Shown here: positions 30,517 through 39,175 of the stretch, piece after piece
Position numbering within the stretch: position 1 is the first letter of the stretch
How the letters are laid out: each line of letters begins with the position of its first letter
NCBI RefSeq assembly: GCF_022662375.1
Contig: NZ_JAKNQL010000015.1
Location: forward strand, 1 to 64,000
Source of the DNA: Pseudomonas sp. CROZ-RG-20F-R04-15
GTDB lineage: Bacteria; Pseudomonadota; Gammaproteobacteria; Pseudomonadales; Pseudomonadaceae
Direction of reading: 5' to 3'
DNA length: 64,000 bases
Notes under the pieces: model-generated
Told to the model about the DNA's origin: nothing
Seen by the model: the letters and a program-made list of their open reading frames with translations, nothing else
The model's database searches: none
Made by a program: the position numbers and the translations under genes

Positions 30517-31713
30517 ATGAGCCTGTTCTCCGCTGTCGAAATGGCACCCCGCGATCCAATCCTGGGCCTCAACGAAGCATTCAACGCCGATACCCGGACC
30601 ACCAAGGTCAACCTGGGCGTTGGCGTGTACTGCAACGAAGAGGGGCGAATTCCACTTCTGCGCGCCGTGATCGAAGCCGAAACCATTCGCGCTGCTCAAC
30701 ACGCTTCGCGCGGTTACTTGCCGATCGATGGCATCGCGGCCTACGACCAGGCCGTGCAAAAGCTGCTGTTTGGCAACGACTCGCCGCTGATCAGCGCCGG
30801 TCGCGTCATCACCACTCAGGCCGTCGGCGGGACCGGCGCACTGAAGATCGGTGCCGACTTCCTCAAGCAACTGCTGCCGAACGCTGTTGTAGCGATCAGC
30901 GACCCGAGCTGGGAAAACCACCGCGCGCTGTTCGAAACCGCTGGTTTCCCAGTGCAGAACTACCGCTACTACGACGCAGCCACCCACGACGTTAACCGTG
31001 CCGGCATGCTCGAAGACCTCAACGCCCTGCCGAATGGCTCGATCGTTATCCTCCACGCGTGCTGCCACAACCCGACCGGCGTCGACCTGACCCCGGCGGA
31101 CTGGAACAACGTGCTGGAAGTGGTCCGCGCCAAAGGGCACGTGCCGTTCCTCGACATGGCCTACCAAGGCTTCGGCGACGGTATCGACGAAGACGCCGCA
31201 GCTGTGCGCCTGTTCGCTGAATCCGGCCTGACCTTCTTCGTTTCGAGCTCGTTCTCCAAGTCGTTTTCGCTGTACGGCGAGCGCGTTGGCGCCCTGTCGA
31301 TCATCAGCGAATCGAAAGAAGAAAGCGCGCGCGTGCTGTCGCAGGTCAAGCGTGTGATCCGCACCAACTACTCTAACCCGCCGACTCACGGTGCGAGTAT
31401 CGTGGCTGCCGTGTTGAACAGCCCGGAACTGCGCGCGCAGTGGGAAGCCGAGCTGGCTGAAATGCGTTTGCGCATTCGCGGCATGCGTACGCAGATGGTC
31501 GATCTGCTGGCCGAAAAAGCCCCGGGTCGCGACTTCAGCTTCGTTGGTCGTCAGCGCGGCATGTTCTCCTACTCCGGCCTGACCACTGAGCAAGTGCATC
31601 GCCTGCGTAACGAGTTCGGCATTTACGCACTGGACACCGGCCGGATCTGCGTGGCTGCGCTGAACCAGAGCAACATCAAGGCTGTAACGGATGCGATTGT
31701 TCAGGTCATCTGA
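30517..31713 (+). CDS. tyrB: Aromatic amino acid aminotransferase
   Basis: This 398-residue PLP enzyme of the aspartate-aminotransferase Ia group transaminates tyrosine, phenylalanine and probably aspartate. It shows NLGVGVYCNEEGRIPLLRAV, the HACCHNPTGVDL segment (substrate/PLP contacts) and the Schiff-base Lys in SSSFSKSFSLYGERVG. HACCHNPTG, rather than the AspC-like form, points to the aromatic subgroup. It is divergent from uvrB as in other Pseudomonas and has its own terminator. An aspartate aminotransferase role cannot be excluded. Confidence 0.88.
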   Translation: MSLFSAVEMAPRDPILGLNEAFNADTRTTKVNLGVGVYCNEEGRIPLLRAVIEAETIRAAQHASRGYLPIDGIAAYDQAVQKLLFGNDSPLISAGRVITTQAVGGTGALKIGADFLKQLLPNAVVAISDPSWENHRALFETAGFPVQNYRYYDAATHDVNRAGMLEDLNALPNGSIVILHACCHNPTGVDLTPADWNNVLEVVRAKGHVPFLDMAYQGFGDGIDEDAAAVRLFAESGLTFFVSSSFSKSFSLYGERVGALSIISESKEESARVLSQVKRVIRTNYSNPPTHGASIVAAVLNSPELRAQWEAELAEMRLRIRGMRTQMVDLLAEKAPGRDFSFVGRQRGMFSYSGLTTEQVHRLRNEFGIYALDTGRICVAALNQSNIKAVTDAIVQVI

Positions 31714-31730
31714 TTTCAGCGCGTGATGAA

Positions 31731-31762
31731 AAACGGGAAGCCTTGGGGCTTCCCGTTTTTTA
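31731..31762 (+). terminator. Rho-independent terminator after the aminotransferase gene
   Basis: AAACGGGAAGCC pairs with GGCTTCCCGTTT, followed by more T, 18 bases past the stop. Confidence 0.85.
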
Positions 31763-31813
31763 TTTGTCCGAAGGAATGCCACATTCCCTCTAAACTGCAC
31801 ACAAATCTGAAGA

Positions 31814-31901
31814 GTGGGAGCGAGCCTGCTCGCGAATGCAGTGGGTCAGTCGCCATCATTGTTGGCAGACAAACCGCATTCGCGAGCAGGCTCGCTCCCA
31901 C
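31814..31901. repeat. REP pair (REPIN), head-to-head type
   Basis: GTGGGAGCGAGCCTGCTCGC and GCGAGCAGGCTCGCTCCCAC flank a spacer with GTGGGTCAGT, similar to the pairs at 20861 and 39176. Confidence 0.85.
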
Positions 31902-31939
31902 AGGTTATGCGTACATCCGAGATTTTTGAGAGAACCCAT

Positions 31940-32140
31940 ATGAAAAACGACAACCTGCGCGCCGACCGTGACGATCTGGATGATTTCATCCCCCGCGCCT
32001 CGGCCAAACGCGAAAAAAGCCTGGTGCTGCAAGTGGCTGCCGGGGTGTTTCTCGGCGGCCTGGTGCTGTGGCTGGTGCAACTGGCAGCCACAGCGGCTTA
32101 CGCCAAACTGATGCTGGGTACCATTACCTTCGGCAGTTAA
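31940..32140 (+). CDS. Small single-span membrane protein, function unknown
   Basis: The 66-residue protein has a charged N terminus (MKNDNLRADRDDLDDFIPRAS) and one hydrophobic span (about 28-57). No family is recognised. GAGAGAA lies before the ATG. Its stop overlaps that of the convergent gene (TTAA). Confidence 0.65.
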   Translation: MKNDNLRADRDDLDDFIPRASAKREKSLVLQVAAGVFLGGLVLWLVQLAATAAYAKLMLGTITFGS

Positions 32141-32367
32141 GCCAGTTCGCTCGCACGCTGAGTGGCGGCATCGTCATAAGCGACGTAAAGCGATTCGGCG
32201 ATCTGGCTTTTGATCGCTTTGGTGCTTTCCAGACCGAGGACAAAACCTTCGGCCTTGCCGCCGGCGCGGTTCAATTCTTCAGCGGTGCCAGCCTGAGTGA
32301 TTGCGTCGAAGAGTTTTTCGGCGTGTGGACCGACGCCTTTGGGCAGGCTGATTTGCGCGATGCTCAT
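32137..32367 (-). CDS. Small conserved-looking hypothetical protein
   Basis: The 76-residue protein starts MSIAQISLPKGVGPHAEKLF and is soluble, helical and balanced in charge, with no motif I recognise. Codon use matches neighbours and the frame is well conserved in style, so it is likely real. The stop codon overlaps the preceding gene's stop. Confidence 0.6.
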   Translation of the reverse strand: MSIAQISLPKGVGPHAEKLFDAITQAGTAEELNRAGGKAEGFVLGLESTKAIKSQIAESLYVAYDDAATQRASELA

Positions 32368-32548
32368 GCGAACACCTCGTTGTTGCGGATTGAATGCTTC
32401 ATGGCACGTACCTTTTCGGCGAATGGCCGGCAGCGCGTGTGACCACTTCCGGGCGGCTATGGTAGACCTCTGCTACGGTTCTGGTAACCGCCAATCACTG
32501 ACAAACCGCCCGTCGTCCTGATCAATCACTTAATTTCACAACGAGTGC

Positions 32549-32576
32549 TTGACTAGTCTTTTTAAATCAGTAACAT
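32549..32576 (+). promoter_or_regulatory. Sigma-70 promoter of tRNA-Asn
   Basis: TTGACT and TAACAT are 16 bases apart; the tRNA begins 10 bases after the -10 box. Confidence 0.7.
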
Positions 32577-32586
32577 ACGCACAAAT

Positions 32587-32662
32587 TCCGCAATAGCTCA
32601 GTTGGTAGAGCAAATGACTGTTAATCATTGGGTCCCTGGTTCGAGTCCAGGTTGTGGAGCCA
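32587..32662 (+). tRNA. tRNA-Asn (GTT)
   Basis: A 76-base cloverleaf with encoded CCA: acceptor TCCGCAA/TTGTGGA with one G-U pair and anticodon loop CTGTTAA reading GTT. It has its own promoter and terminator. Confidence 0.95.
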
Positions 32663-32667
32663 AATAG

Positions 32668-32704
32668 CAAAGCCCCTGAATCGAAAGATTCAGGGGCTTT
32701 TTTG
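32668..32704 (+). terminator. Terminator of tRNA-Asn
   Basis: AAAGCCCCTGAATC pairs with GATTCAGGGGCTTT, followed by T residues. Confidence 0.85.
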
Positions 32705-32737
32705 TGGGCGCTCGAAAAGATCTTTTAAGCGGCAAAT

Positions 32738-32782
32738 GAAAAAGGGCCGATCTGTATAAAACAGATCGGCCCTTTTTCATTC
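32738..32782 (-). terminator. Terminator of the NCS2 permease gene, possibly bidirectional
   Basis: AAAAAGGGCCGATCTGT and ACAGATCGGCCCTTTTT pair around a short ATAAA loop, with T runs on either strand. Confidence 0.8.
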
Positions 32783-32793
32783 AGTTACAGCGG

Positions 32794-34317
32794 TCAGACA
32801 TGCTCGCTGCTTTTCACCTGCACCTTCGGCGCGCCATGACCATGATCGTGATCATCCGGCTCGATCACCGGCACTTCCTTGCCATCGCAGTCGTGCAACT
32901 TGCCGTCGCTGAAGTAATCGCCTTCACGCAGCGCCGCCAGATCGCGATAACGCAGGGTCCGCTCCTCGGCTGCGGCAAACACCGATTGCTGATCCGAGTT
33001 ACCGGCGGTGAAGTGGTTGAACGCCAGGTTGAGCAGAATCGCCATGATCGCCGATGAGCTGATGCCCGAGTGGAAAATGGTCGCGAACCAGCTTGGGAAG
33101 TGATCGTAGAAGTTCGGCGCAGCAATCGGGATCATGCCGAAACCGATCGAGGTGGCGACGATGATCAGGTTGACGTTGTTGCGGTAATCAACCTTGGACA
33201 GCGTACGGATGCCGCTCGCTGCCACGGTGCCGAACAGCACGATACCGGCACCACCGAGCACCGAAGTCGGCACTGCCGCAATGACCCGGCCCATGAATGG
33301 CAGCAGGCCGAGGATGACCAGGAAGATACCGCCCGTAGCGACCACGTAACGGCTCTTGATCCCGGTGACGGCCACCAGCCCGACGTTCTGGGCGAACGCG
33401 CTCTGGGTGAACGAACCGAAGATCGGCGCAAACATGCTCGACAGCATGTCCGCCCGCAGGCCATTGCCGAGACGTTTGGAATCGACCTTGGTGCCGATGA
33501 TTTCACCGACTGCCAGAATGTCTGCCGAAGTTTCCACCAGCGTCACCATGACCACGATGCACATCGACAGGATCGCGGCGAAGTGGAAGGTTGGCATGCC
33601 GAAATGAAACGGCGTCGGGAAACCGAACATCGGTCCGGTGGTGACGCTGGAGAAGTCCGCCATGCCGAGGAACACCGCCAGCACCGTGCCGATCACCATG
33701 GCCAACAGGATCGACAGGCGTGAGATGGTCGAGCTGCCGACCTTGCTCAGCAACAACACCAGCACCAGTGTGACTGCCGCCAGACCGATGTTCTGCATGC
33801 TGCCGAAGTCCGGCGCGTGGCTGTTGCCACCCATCGCCCAGCGCGCGGCCACCGGCATCAGCGTCAGGCCGATGGTGGTGATCACGATGCCGGTGACCAG
33901 CGGCGGGAAGAACTTGGTGATGCGCGAGAACACTGGTGTGATCAACAAGCCTATCAAGGACGCCGCAATCACTGCGCCCAGCACCGACTGGAAGCCGCCC
34001 TCCCCGCCACTGCTGACGATCGCGACCATGGTCGCCACGCCGGAGAACGACACGCCCTGTACCAGCGGCAACTGACAGCCAAAAAACGGCAGACCCAGGG
34101 TTTGCAGCAGTGTCGCCAGCCCCCCCGCAAACAATGAAGCAGCAATCAGCAAACCAATGTCCGCCGGCGACAGGCCGGCCGCCTGGCCAATGATCAGTGG
34201 CACCGCAACGATACCGCCGTACATGGTCAGAACATGTTGCAGGCCGTAAGCCATATTCGCGCCGACCCCGAGATTTTCGTCCTCGGGCCGTTGGTGTGAA
34301 ACATGGGGCGTTTTCAT
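32794..34317 (-). CDS. NCS2-family purine (xanthine/urate-type) permease
   Basis: The 507-residue protein is a 14-span nucleobase:cation symporter. It begins with GANMAYGLQHVLTMYGGIVAVPL, a family hallmark in span 1, and carries QSAFAQNVGLVAVTGIKSRYV, the signature of the transport site, followed by GGIFLVILGLLPF. The overall pattern is closest to xanthine/urate permeases rather than uracil ones. Start placed at MKTPHVSHQ. A perfect 14-base palindrome lies about 70 bases upstream. No purine catabolism gene adjoins it. Confidence 0.88.
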   Translation of the reverse strand: MKTPHVSHQRPEDENLGVGANMAYGLQHVLTMYGGIVAVPLIIGQAAGLSPADIGLLIAASLFAGGLATLLQTLGLPFFGCQLPLVQGVSFSGVATMVAIVSSGGEGGFQSVLGAVIAASLIGLLITPVFSRITKFFPPLVTGIVITTIGLTLMPVAARWAMGGNSHAPDFGSMQNIGLAAVTLVLVLLLSKVGSSTISRLSILLAMVIGTVLAVFLGMADFSSVTTGPMFGFPTPFHFGMPTFHFAAILSMCIVVMVTLVETSADILAVGEIIGTKVDSKRLGNGLRADMLSSMFAPIFGSFTQSAFAQNVGLVAVTGIKSRYVVATGGIFLVILGLLPFMGRVIAAVPTSVLGGAGIVLFGTVAASGIRTLSKVDYRNNVNLIIVATSIGFGMIPIAAPNFYDHFPSWFATIFHSGISSSAIMAILLNLAFNHFTAGNSDQQSVFAAAEERTLRYRDLAALREGDYFSDGKLHDCDGKEVPVIEPDDHDHGHGAPKVQVKSSEHV

Positions 34318-34383
34318 GGTGGGGGGTTCCCTGGTTTTTGTTATGCGCACACTGTATTCAATACTCGTGACAAATGTCCATAG

Positions 34384-34397
34384 AGTTGTATACAACT
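34384..34397. promoter_or_regulatory. Perfect palindrome before the permease gene
   Basis: AGTTGTATACAACT is a full 14-base palindrome 67 bases before the permease start. TTGTATACAA has the style of a FadR-subfamily GntR operator, so a GntR repressor encoded elsewhere may act here. Confidence 0.5.
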
Positions 34398-34521
34398 TAT
34401 CAGTCACATAATGGATAGGTAGCCACCCAAGCTTCTAGCCCGCTGCTCCCATCCCCCACAAATCCGGCAACACTTCCTCTCCAGTGCCCTCGCCTGCCGC
34501 CACTACGCTGAAGTGTTCACG

Positions 34522-34551
34522 GCGACCGACGGTGCGGTCGCGCTCTTTTTT
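34522..34551 (+). terminator. Terminator-like hairpin just upstream of brnT
   Basis: GCGACCG and CGGTCGC pair around ACGGTG, followed by GCTCTTTTTT. No plus-strand gene precedes it, so it may be a leader attenuator or an insulator for brnTA. Confidence 0.6.
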
Positions 34552-34580
34552 ATACATATAAAGTATGCATAATTAAGTCA

Positions 34581-34856
34581 ATTGAAATTCAGTACGACAA
34601 AAGCAAGAACGCAGCCAACAAACTCAAGCACAAGGGCGTCAGCCTCGCGGAAACCGAACCGGTCTTTCACGACGAACGAGCACTGACAATCGAGGACAAC
34701 GACCATGACGAACAGCGCTGGATCACTATTGGCCTCAACGGCAAAGGGCGCTTGTTGGTCGTTGCTTACAGTTACCGGGATGCGAATGTCGTTCGAATCA
34801 TTTCTGCACGTGTCGCCACACCCAGCGAACGTAGCACTTATTTTCTGGAGGCTTGA
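34581..34856 (+). CDS. brnT: BrnT-type toxin with no canonical start codon
   Basis: BrnT is a RelE-like ribonuclease toxin of type II systems. The reading frame gives IEIQYDKSKNAANKLKHKG, then HDERALTIEDNDHDEQRWITI, then LLVVAYSYRD and RIISARVA, which is the full BrnT pattern over about 91 residues, with no internal stop. No in-frame ATG, GTG or TTG exists between the upstream stop at 34509 and the conserved N terminus. Start is therefore ATT (34581 or 34572) or ATA (34569), or the gene is silenced. Three bases separate it from brnA. Confidence 0.75.
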   Translation: MEIQYDKSKNAANKLKHKGVSLAETEPVFHDERALTIEDNDHDEQRWITIGLNGKGRLLVVAYSYRDANVVRIISARVATPSERSTYFLEA

Positions 34857-34859
34857 TCG

Positions 34860-35186
34860 ATGCAAGACGAATATGACTTCTCTCAGGGCAAACGCGGTGC
34901 ATTGGCGTCAAACAAGGGCAAAACCCGCATCACCATCATGCTGGATGACGCCGTCATCGAAGCGGCGCGAACGGTCGCGGAAAACGAAGGATTCGGTTAT
35001 CAGACGGTGATCAATAACACCCTGCGTCATGCCCTGCTCGATGCCGTTGCCAAACCGGAACAAGCCGAATCGAGCGGGCAATTCAAGAAAGGCATCACCG
35101 CCGCAGACCTCAAGAGTCTCGAGAAAAAACTGTCGGCAGCGGTCGGGGAAATCCGCCGAGTGCTCGAGCCAGACGCCAAGCCCTAA
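34860..35186 (+). CDS. brnA: BrnA-type antitoxin
   Basis: The 108-residue protein carries the BrnA ribbon-helix-helix: KTRITIMLDDAVIEAARTVA, then NEGFGYQTVINNTLRHALLD. Such antitoxins bind BrnT and repress the operon. GGAGG stands ten bases before the ATG. It follows brnT at once. The C-terminal tail after the DNA-binding fold is longer than in some homologues. Its stop overlaps that of the convergent NAT gene (CTAA). Confidence 0.85.
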   Translation: MQDEYDFSQGKRGALASNKGKTRITIMLDDAVIEAARTVAENEGFGYQTVINNTLRHALLDAVAKPEQAESSGQFKKGITAADLKSLEKKLSAAVGEIRRVLEPDAKP

Positions 35187-36016
35187 ACGGAAGCCGGTAC
35201 GATCATCCGCGCCAAAGCCTGCCGTATGTGGGGCAGATCCGGCAGGTGCAGAGCAAACTCGCGCGCCAGCAATTCAATCAGCTCATCGACCTGTGTCACT
35301 TCGCGCCGCTCGCTGCTGGCGCCCATGCGATGAACAGCGAAACTGCCGTTGTTCAGCGTCTTGCGCCAGCCATTACCCGTGCGCGCGACCATCAAACGCT
35401 GAGTGAACGGTGACTCTGGATGCGTCGAGACATACCAGTTGCCAATGGTGTAATCGATGTCTTCCTGGCGCTGCAGGTCGAACAGGTACATCGGCCGCCA
35501 TTCACCCGCCACGTGGGCACGCAGCATGTAGCCGTCGGCCTGCGTTTCAATGCGATAAGGTTCGTGAGGGGTCGCTTGCTCGGTCTCGGTGTCGAGCAGC
35601 AGCGGCGCGGTCGGGACCATGCCACCGAAGCCGACATCGCTGATGTAACGCACGTCGTCGATGGTCACCAGACTCAAACGGTGCGTGCGCGCTGTCCAGC
35701 TGCCTTCGGGCTGATTCATCACCACCCGCCCGCTGATGGCGCGAGCGTCGAAACCCAATTCCAGCAACAAGGCAAAAAACAGGTTGTTGAGCTCATAGCA
35801 GTAACCACCGTGCCCACCGAGCAGGACTTTTTCCTCGATGGACGGCAGATCGATCAACACCGGAGCCCCGGTGATCGTCGCCAGATTCTCGAAAGGAAAA
35901 ACACCGGTGTGGCGCAGTTGCAATACGCGCAAGGTGTCCAGCGTGGGTGCCGGCGGGGCATCAAATCCCAAGCGTTGCAGGTACAGCTTCAGATTCGTCA
36001 GGCGTGGCTCGCTCAT
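35183..36016 (-). CDS. Arylamine N-acetyltransferase
   Basis: NAT moves acetyl from acetyl-CoA to arylamines and hydrazines. The 277-residue protein has the catalytic triad Cys73 (GGYCYELN), His112 (ARTHRLS) and Asp127 (SDVGFGG), and the N-terminal RHTGVFPFENL segment. Start MSEPRLTN is chosen; longer upstream codons lack family similarity. Confidence 0.92.
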   Translation of the reverse strand: MSEPRLTNLKLYLQRLGFDAPPAPTLDTLRVLQLRHTGVFPFENLATITGAPVLIDLPSIEEKVLLGGHGGYCYELNNLFFALLLELGFDARAISGRVVMNQPEGSWTARTHRLSLVTIDDVRYISDVGFGGMVPTAPLLLDTETEQATPHEPYRIETQADGYMLRAHVAGEWRPMYLFDLQRQEDIDYTIGNWYVSTHPESPFTQRLMVARTGNGWRKTLNNGSFAVHRMGASSERREVTQVDELIELLAREFALHLPDLPHIRQALARMIVPASV

Positions 36017-36117
36017 TGCTCGGTCCTTATGCATGGGGCCGCAGGTCACTGCGTTGATGGTCGCCATGTATACGGGATCGGGCGGTGTTTTCGACAATTG
36101 ATTTCGCCAATCGCCCG

Positions 36118-36912
36118 CTAGCGTTTCTTGCGTGAGCCGATACGAATCCACGTCGGCGCATGGTCGCTGGCATGCGGCTCGTTGCGCACCCAGGCGTCGA
36201 CCCCGGCCTCATACAGATACGGACTCAGCGCAGGGTTGAGCAGCAGATGATCGATGCGCAGTCCGGAGTTGGTTTGCCAGTGTTGGCGGAAATAATCCCA
36301 AAACGTATAGAGACGATCCTCGGGATACAGATGGCGCAGCGAATCGGTCCAGCCCTGATCGAGCAGGCGCTGATAACACTCGCGGCTCTGCGGTTGCAGC
36401 AACGCATCCTTGAGCCAGGAGCGGGTGTTGTAGATGTCCATGTCAGTGGGCACGACGTTGTAATCACCGGCCAGCACCACCGGGTGATCGCTGCTCTGCA
36501 GGTCTTTGGCGTAGCTGATCAGCCGTTCGAACCAGGCCAGTTTGTAATCGAATTTGGGTCCCGGCTGCGGATTGCCGTTGGGCAGGTACAGGCAACCGAC
36601 CAACACGCCATGTACCGCCGCTTCCAGATAACGACTGTGCTTGTCATCCGGATCGCCCGGCAGACCGCGTCGACTCTCCAGCGGTTGCGCGTCACGGGCG
36701 AGAATCGCCACGCCGTTCCACGAGGCCTGGCCTTGCCAGATCGCGCCATAACCGGCGGCTTCCAGTTCTGCCGCAGGGAATGCCGTGTCGACAGACTTGA
36801 GTTCTTGCAGGCAGGCGATATCCGGTTGTTCGCGCTTGAGCCAATCCAGCAGATTTGGCAGACGCGCGCGTAAACCGTTGACGTTGTAGGTGGCGATTCG
36901 CAGGTTTTTCAT
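36118..36912 (-). CDS. xthA: Exodeoxyribonuclease III
   Basis: This 264-residue AP endonuclease and 3'-5' exonuclease starts MKNLRIATYNVNGLRARLP. The EEP-family catalytic set is visible: LQELK (Glu), the LAGDYNVVPTDMDIY segment (Asp and Asn) and SDHAP (Asp-His). It uses ATG at 36912; the longer open frame upstream has no family match. Confidence 0.93.
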   Translation of the reverse strand: MKNLRIATYNVNGLRARLPNLLDWLKREQPDIACLQELKSVDTAFPAAELEAAGYGAIWQGQASWNGVAILARDAQPLESRRGLPGDPDDKHSRYLEAAVHGVLVGCLYLPNGNPQPGPKFDYKLAWFERLISYAKDLQSSDHPVVLAGDYNVVPTDMDIYNTRSWLKDALLQPQSRECYQRLLDQGWTDSLRHLYPEDRLYTFWDYFRQHWQTNSGLRIDHLLLNPALSPYLYEAGVDAWVRNEPHASDHAPTWIRIGSRKKR

Positions 36913-37041
36913 CGGCGCAGGCTCCTGTCCGTGTGCTGTGAAAATTCTGACCTCGTGAACATCGTGGCGGTTGCATCGGATCAGCCCGCTGCGGCGTAAT
37001 AGGCGCTCGCCATTCGCCCGCTCTGCCGAGACCTGACTTCC

Positions 37042-37617
37042 ATGAAAACCACGCTGCAAGGTCAGCGCATTCTTCTGCGCCCGCTTGAGTATTCCGATGC
37101 CGCTGCCCTGCTCCACGCGGCCGCTGACGGCGAATTGTGGAACCTCACCGTCACCGTGGTGCCTTCGGTCAGCACTGTCGACAGTTATCTGAAAAAGGCA
37201 CTCGATGGGCGGGATGCCGGCACGGTGATGCCGTTCGTCATCGTTCTCAAGGAGACCGGCGAAGTCATCGGCTCCACGCGCTTCTGGAAGATCGACCCGC
37301 TCAATCGCAAGCTGGAAATCGGCAGCAGCTGGATCGCGGCGAGCTGGCAAAAATCTTTCGTCAACACCGAAGCCAAGTACCTGATGCTGCGTCACGCCTT
37401 CGAAGTTCTCGATTGCGTGCGCGTGCAGTTCACCACCGACGAGAACAACGAGAAGTCACGCAACGCCATCCTGCGCCTTGGCGCGCAACAGGAAGGCATC
37501 GTCCGGCATGAGCGGATCATGCCGGATGGACGCAAGCGCAACTCGGTGCGCTTCAGCATCATCGACGACGAGTGGCCGCAGGTGCGTTTGCAACTGGAGC
37601 AGAAACTCGGCGCCTGA
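37042..37617 (+). CDS. GNAT-family N-acetyltransferase (RimJ/RimL-like)
   Basis: The 191-residue protein has the GNAT beta-strands and acetyl-CoA region (GEVIGSTRFWKIDPLNRKLEI, then TEAKYLMLRHAFEVLDCVRV) and the ARNAILRLGA-type helix (SRNAILRLGAQQEG). The substrate is unknown. It ends four bases before the convergent mscS gene. Confidence 0.85.
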   Translation: MKTTLQGQRILLRPLEYSDAAALLHAAADGELWNLTVTVVPSVSTVDSYLKKALDGRDAGTVMPFVIVLKETGEVIGSTRFWKIDPLNRKLEIGSSWIAASWQKSFVNTEAKYLMLRHAFEVLDCVRVQFTTDENNEKSRNAILRLGAQQEGIVRHERIMPDGRKRNSVRFSIIDDEWPQVRLQLEQKLGA

Positions 37618-37621
37618 CCCT

Positions 37622-39064
37622 TCAGGCGCGATTGCGCAGCCACTGCAGAAAGCCTTTTTTCGCCACCACCACCGGCGCTTCCTCGGTCAGCGATTGCGCC
37701 TTGTGCAGACGGTAATCGAGCAAGGTTTTCATGGCATCGCTGATATCGTGGCGAGCGTCCAAGCAAGGCTTCAGGTAAGTCTTCTCGATGCGGTACAGAG
37801 CGCAAAAGGTTTTCGCGGCAAACTTGGCCGGCACAGAAGAATCGGAAAGTATGCCGGCCTCGCCGATGACTTCGCCGGGGCCCATGCGCCCGGACTCGAA
37901 CGGCGAGCCATGGCGGGTCAAGGTCACCGTGACCACCCCCGACTCGATAATGAACAAGTGATCGCTGACCTCCCCCGCCTCAAGAATTGTCTCGCCGGCA
38001 CGGAAACTTTGCAGGGTCATGTTCTGGCTGAAGGTTTCCTTCTCTTCCTGGCGCAACGTCGAGAAAATCGGCGAGCTGTCGAGCAATGCCCGTGGCCGCG
38101 AAAGATTGGCCGGCGCACCGGTTTCATTGCTCGATAGCAAACTTACTCCGGACGCCTGCAAGTGCCGATACGCCAGATCAAACAGTTGATTGCGCACCAC
38201 GCGCTTCTCGCCCATCGAGGCAACGAAACCGCTGATCTCGTACTCCGCGCCACTGCTGCCGGAGCTTTTCAGTGCCACGCTCGGCGCTGGCGTGTCGAGC
38301 AGTTGCCGGCAGCCCTGCATTGCCCGCTCCAGCGCATCGATTACCGAACTGGGTCGCGCATGCGGACTGACCTGCACACTGACCGAGACGCCGAACATAT
38401 TGCTCGGCCGACTGAAGTTGATGATCTTGGCCTTGGCCGCCAGCGAGTTAGGGATCACCGCCATGCTGCCCTGACTGGTTTGCAGGCGCGTGGCGCGCCA
38501 GTCGATGTCGGTGACCCGGCCTTCGGTGCCGTCGATGGAAATCCAGTCATCCAGTTGATAAGGCTTGGTGGTGTTGAGGACGATGCCGGAGAACACGTCG
38601 CTGAGGGTGCTCTGCAAGGCCAGACCGACGATGATCGCCAATGCGCCAGAGGTGGCCAGCACGCCTTTGACCGGCAGATCCAGCACGTAGGCCAGCGCGG
38701 CAATGATCGCGATGAGGAAAATTACCGCACCGAGCAGATCCTGCAACAGCCGCCCGGTGTGGCCGACCCGTTGCATCATCACTGCGCCGATCAACACCGT
38801 CAGGGTGCGCGCGCCGAACAGCCACCAGCCGATCTGCAACCCGGTCGCCGCCAGGTGCAGCGGCACGTTGTCGACCCACGGCGCCGGCTCCATCGGGTTG
38901 AGGCCTTCGTTGAACAGCAGCACGCTGAACAACGTGAAAATCAGCACCCGCACCAGCAGTTTCCACTCGCTGCCATGGGAGGAGATCAGGCGCCACAGGC
39001 CCAGATCGAGGAGGATCAGGATCAACGCGCAGAACAACGGATGTTCGGTGAGCAGAGACAGCAT
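37622..39064 (-). CDS. MscS-like channel with C-terminal cyclic-nucleotide-binding domain
   Basis: The 480-residue protein has about four to five N-terminal membrane spans, an MscS pore and beta domain (GLALQSTLSDVFSGIVLNTTKPYQLDDWISIDG, then IPNSLAAKAKIINFSRP), and a C-terminal cNMP-binding barrel (about 345-460, EVIGEAGILSDSSVPAKFAAKT, the phosphate-cassette region). A channel gated or tuned by a cyclic nucleotide is the likely role. GGAG stands seven bases before the ATG. Confidence 0.88.
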   Translation of the reverse strand: MLSLLTEHPLFCALILILLDLGLWRLISSHGSEWKLLVRVLIFTLFSVLLFNEGLNPMEPAPWVDNVPLHLAATGLQIGWWLFGARTLTVLIGAVMMQRVGHTGRLLQDLLGAVIFLIAIIAALAYVLDLPVKGVLATSGALAIIVGLALQSTLSDVFSGIVLNTTKPYQLDDWISIDGTEGRVTDIDWRATRLQTSQGSMAVIPNSLAAKAKIINFSRPSNMFGVSVSVQVSPHARPSSVIDALERAMQGCRQLLDTPAPSVALKSSGSSGAEYEISGFVASMGEKRVVRNQLFDLAYRHLQASGVSLLSSNETGAPANLSRPRALLDSSPIFSTLRQEEKETFSQNMTLQSFRAGETILEAGEVSDHLFIIESGVVTVTLTRHGSPFESGRMGPGEVIGEAGILSDSSVPAKFAAKTFCALYRIEKTYLKPCLDARHDISDAMKTLLDYRLHKAQSLTEEAPVVVAKKGFLQWLRNRA

Positions 39065-39175
39065 CAAACAACTCCGACGGGGGCCAATCGCGAGAAGATC
39101 GCACAGATTGAGCAAGTGTAGGAGCAATTGATTTCAGAGCATGAACGCCCGCGCAAAAACACCGCAAAACCAAAT

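Noticed and set aside
34578..34865. Minus-strand frame opposite brnT
   Set aside because: The plus strand encodes a clear BrnT protein; the antisense frame has no similarity to any family I know.
36913..37395. Upstream extension of the ExoIII frame
   Set aside because: The conserved N terminus MKNLRIATYN starts at 36912 and the extension overlaps the GNAT gene.
39116..39129. TGTAGGAGCAATTG as another copy of the locus motif
   Set aside because: The second half does not match (AATTG instead of TTC), and TGTAGGAGC is typical of decayed REP ends nearby.
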